Assembly: GCA_002474345.1 (NCBI GenBank)
Contig: DKQD01000207.1
Span: 1 to 12,875 of the forward strand
Reading direction: 5' to 3'
From: Bacteriovoracaceae bacterium UBA7317
GTDB lineage: Bacteria; Bdellovibrionota; Bacteriovoracia; Bacteriovoracales; Bacteriovoracaceae
DNA: 12,875 nucleotides
The notes under the pieces are model-generated. The model saw only the letters and a list, made by a program, of their open reading frames with translations, was not told the DNA's origin and ran no database searches. A program made the translations under genes and the position numbers. Positions 12,138-12,875 of this stretch are shown here, one piece after another (positions within the stretch are counted from its first letter, which is position 1; each line of letters begins with the position of its first letter).

Positions 12138-12875
12138 ATATGTCTGGCATCAGGAAAAAATAGTTTCCTATGAAAAGGCAAATCTCCATTTTTTAAACAC
12201 CTCCCTCCATTACGGTCTGAGTGTTTTCGAAGGTATCAGGTCCTATCAAACACCTAGAGGTCCGGCCATTTTTAGGCTTAAAGACCATATGGAAAGGCTT
12301 CAAGATAGTCTTAAGCTTTTGGGGGTAGAAACACCTCCTTATGATTTAAAAACGACAATGAAGTCATGCAAAGAAGTTCTTCAAGTGAATGAGCTTACCG
12401 AAGCTTATATTCGGCCGATTTTTTACATTAAAAATGGAGGATGGGGGCTTTCTTTAAAAGATACATCGTGGGATTACTCTGTGGCCGCTTGGCCATGGAA
12501 TTCATACCATGGCCAAAAGGCAAAGAATGAAGGGATTAAAGGCGTCGTTTCAAGCATAACTAGAAACCACATTAACGTTTCATTAACCAAAGGAAAAATA
12601 AGTGGTCACTATGTTAACTCTGCTTTGGCAAAGGCGGAGGCCCAAAGATCAGGGGCCCAAGAAGCCATTTTACTTGATCACAATGGAACAGTAGCTGAAT
12701 GTACAGGTCAAAACATTTTTATTGTTAAAAATGGAAAAATTTTGACCCCACCTGCTCACCTCATTCTTGAAGGCCTTACAAGAGAAACAGTTATTCAAAT
12801 CCTTAAAGAAGAGGGAAGAACTGTCTTTGAAAAGCCGCTAACAAGAGATCAACTTTACCTAGCTGATGAAGTTTT
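12121..12875 (+). CDS. ilvE: Branched-chain amino acid aminotransferase, N-terminal 251 residues (gene continues past window)
   Basis: Fold-type IV PLP enzyme adding the amino group in the last step of isoleucine, valine and leucine synthesis. The frame is open from ATG 12121 to the window edge. Motifs: LHYGLSVFEGIRSYQTPRGPAIFRLKDHMERL (positions 29-60; the HYG and FEGIR signatures), AYIRPIFYI (95-103), VAAWPW (121-126), GKISGHYVNSALAKAEA with the PLP lysine at 159, EAILLD, VAECTGQNIF with E193, GLTRETVI, and LTRDQLYLADEV at the cut. Lysine 159 and Glu193 match E. coli IlvE numbering. GQN replaces the usual GEN at 196-198. It starts 17 nt before the end of ilvC, with AAAGGA 8 nt upstream inside ilvC. 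Confidence 0.93.
   Translation, partial: MNVESKYVWHQEKIVSYEKANLHFLNTSLHYGLSVFEGIRSYQTPRGPAIFRLKDHMERLQDSLKLLGVETPPYDLKTTMKSCKEVLQVNELTEAYIRPIFYIKNGGWGLSLKDTSWDYSVAAWPWNSYHGQKAKNEGIKGVVSSITRNHINVSLTKGKISGHYVNSALAKAEAQRSGAQEAILLDHNGTVAECTGQNIFIVKNGKILTPPAHLILEGLTRETVIQILKEEGRTVFEKPLTRDQLYLADEV

Noticed and set aside
1..12875. Mobile elements, CRISPR arrays, tRNA or rRNA genes, defence systems
   Set aside because: No transposase, repeat-spacer array, tRNA cloverleaf or unknown cluster was seen; all large frames are accounted for by recognised metabolic and regulatory genes.

Overview
This AT-rich, gene-dense window is a bacterial amino-acid biosynthesis locus. It holds a complete threonine operon (thrA-thrB-thrC, minus strand), a LysR-type regulator, ilvD, and a branched-chain operon of ilvG/ilvB-type acetolactate synthase, IlvM-type small subunit, ilvC and ilvE (plus strand). 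The 3' end of an acyl-CoA oxidase/dehydrogenase gene lies at the left edge. The fused aspartokinase-homoserine dehydrogenase, the small IlvM-like subunit, the leader-peptide arrangement and the many start/stop overlaps suggest a Gram-negative bacterium with a compact, AT-rich genome. A Bdellovibrionota/Bacteriovoracales-like or AT-rich proteobacterial lineage would fit, but the sequence does not settle the taxonomy.

Layout: 1-1118 acyl-CoA oxidase-like C-terminus (+, open at the left edge). 1090-5838 thrC, thrB and thrA (-), tightly coupled. 5839-5997 shared divergent control region. 5998-6867 LysR regulator (+), whose stop codon overlaps that of ilvD (6864-8561, -). 8562-9047 a 486-bp control region with divergent promoters. 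9048-12875 ilvB/G, ilvM, ilvC and ilvE (+), all overlapping, with ilvE running off the right edge.

The most notable part is 8562-9047. A 43-codon ORF with a good Shine-Dalgarno (8672-8803) ends in a run of Ile/Val/Leu codons (10 of its last 14). It is followed by a stem that starts at its stop codon, a 12-bp bulged hairpin (8944-8976) and a pyrimidine tract. This looks like an ilv attenuator. A second small ORF (8846-8953), less well supported, ends in Leu codons that lie on the 5' arm of the terminator-like hairpin.

How the genes work together: ThrA, ThrB and ThrC take aspartate and homoserine to threonine. Threonine is the precursor of 2-oxobutyrate through threonine deaminase (IlvA), which is not in the window. 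IlvG/IlvM, IlvC, IlvD and IlvE then build isoleucine and valine and supply the leucine precursor. The LysR gene sits between the two pathways and may link them.
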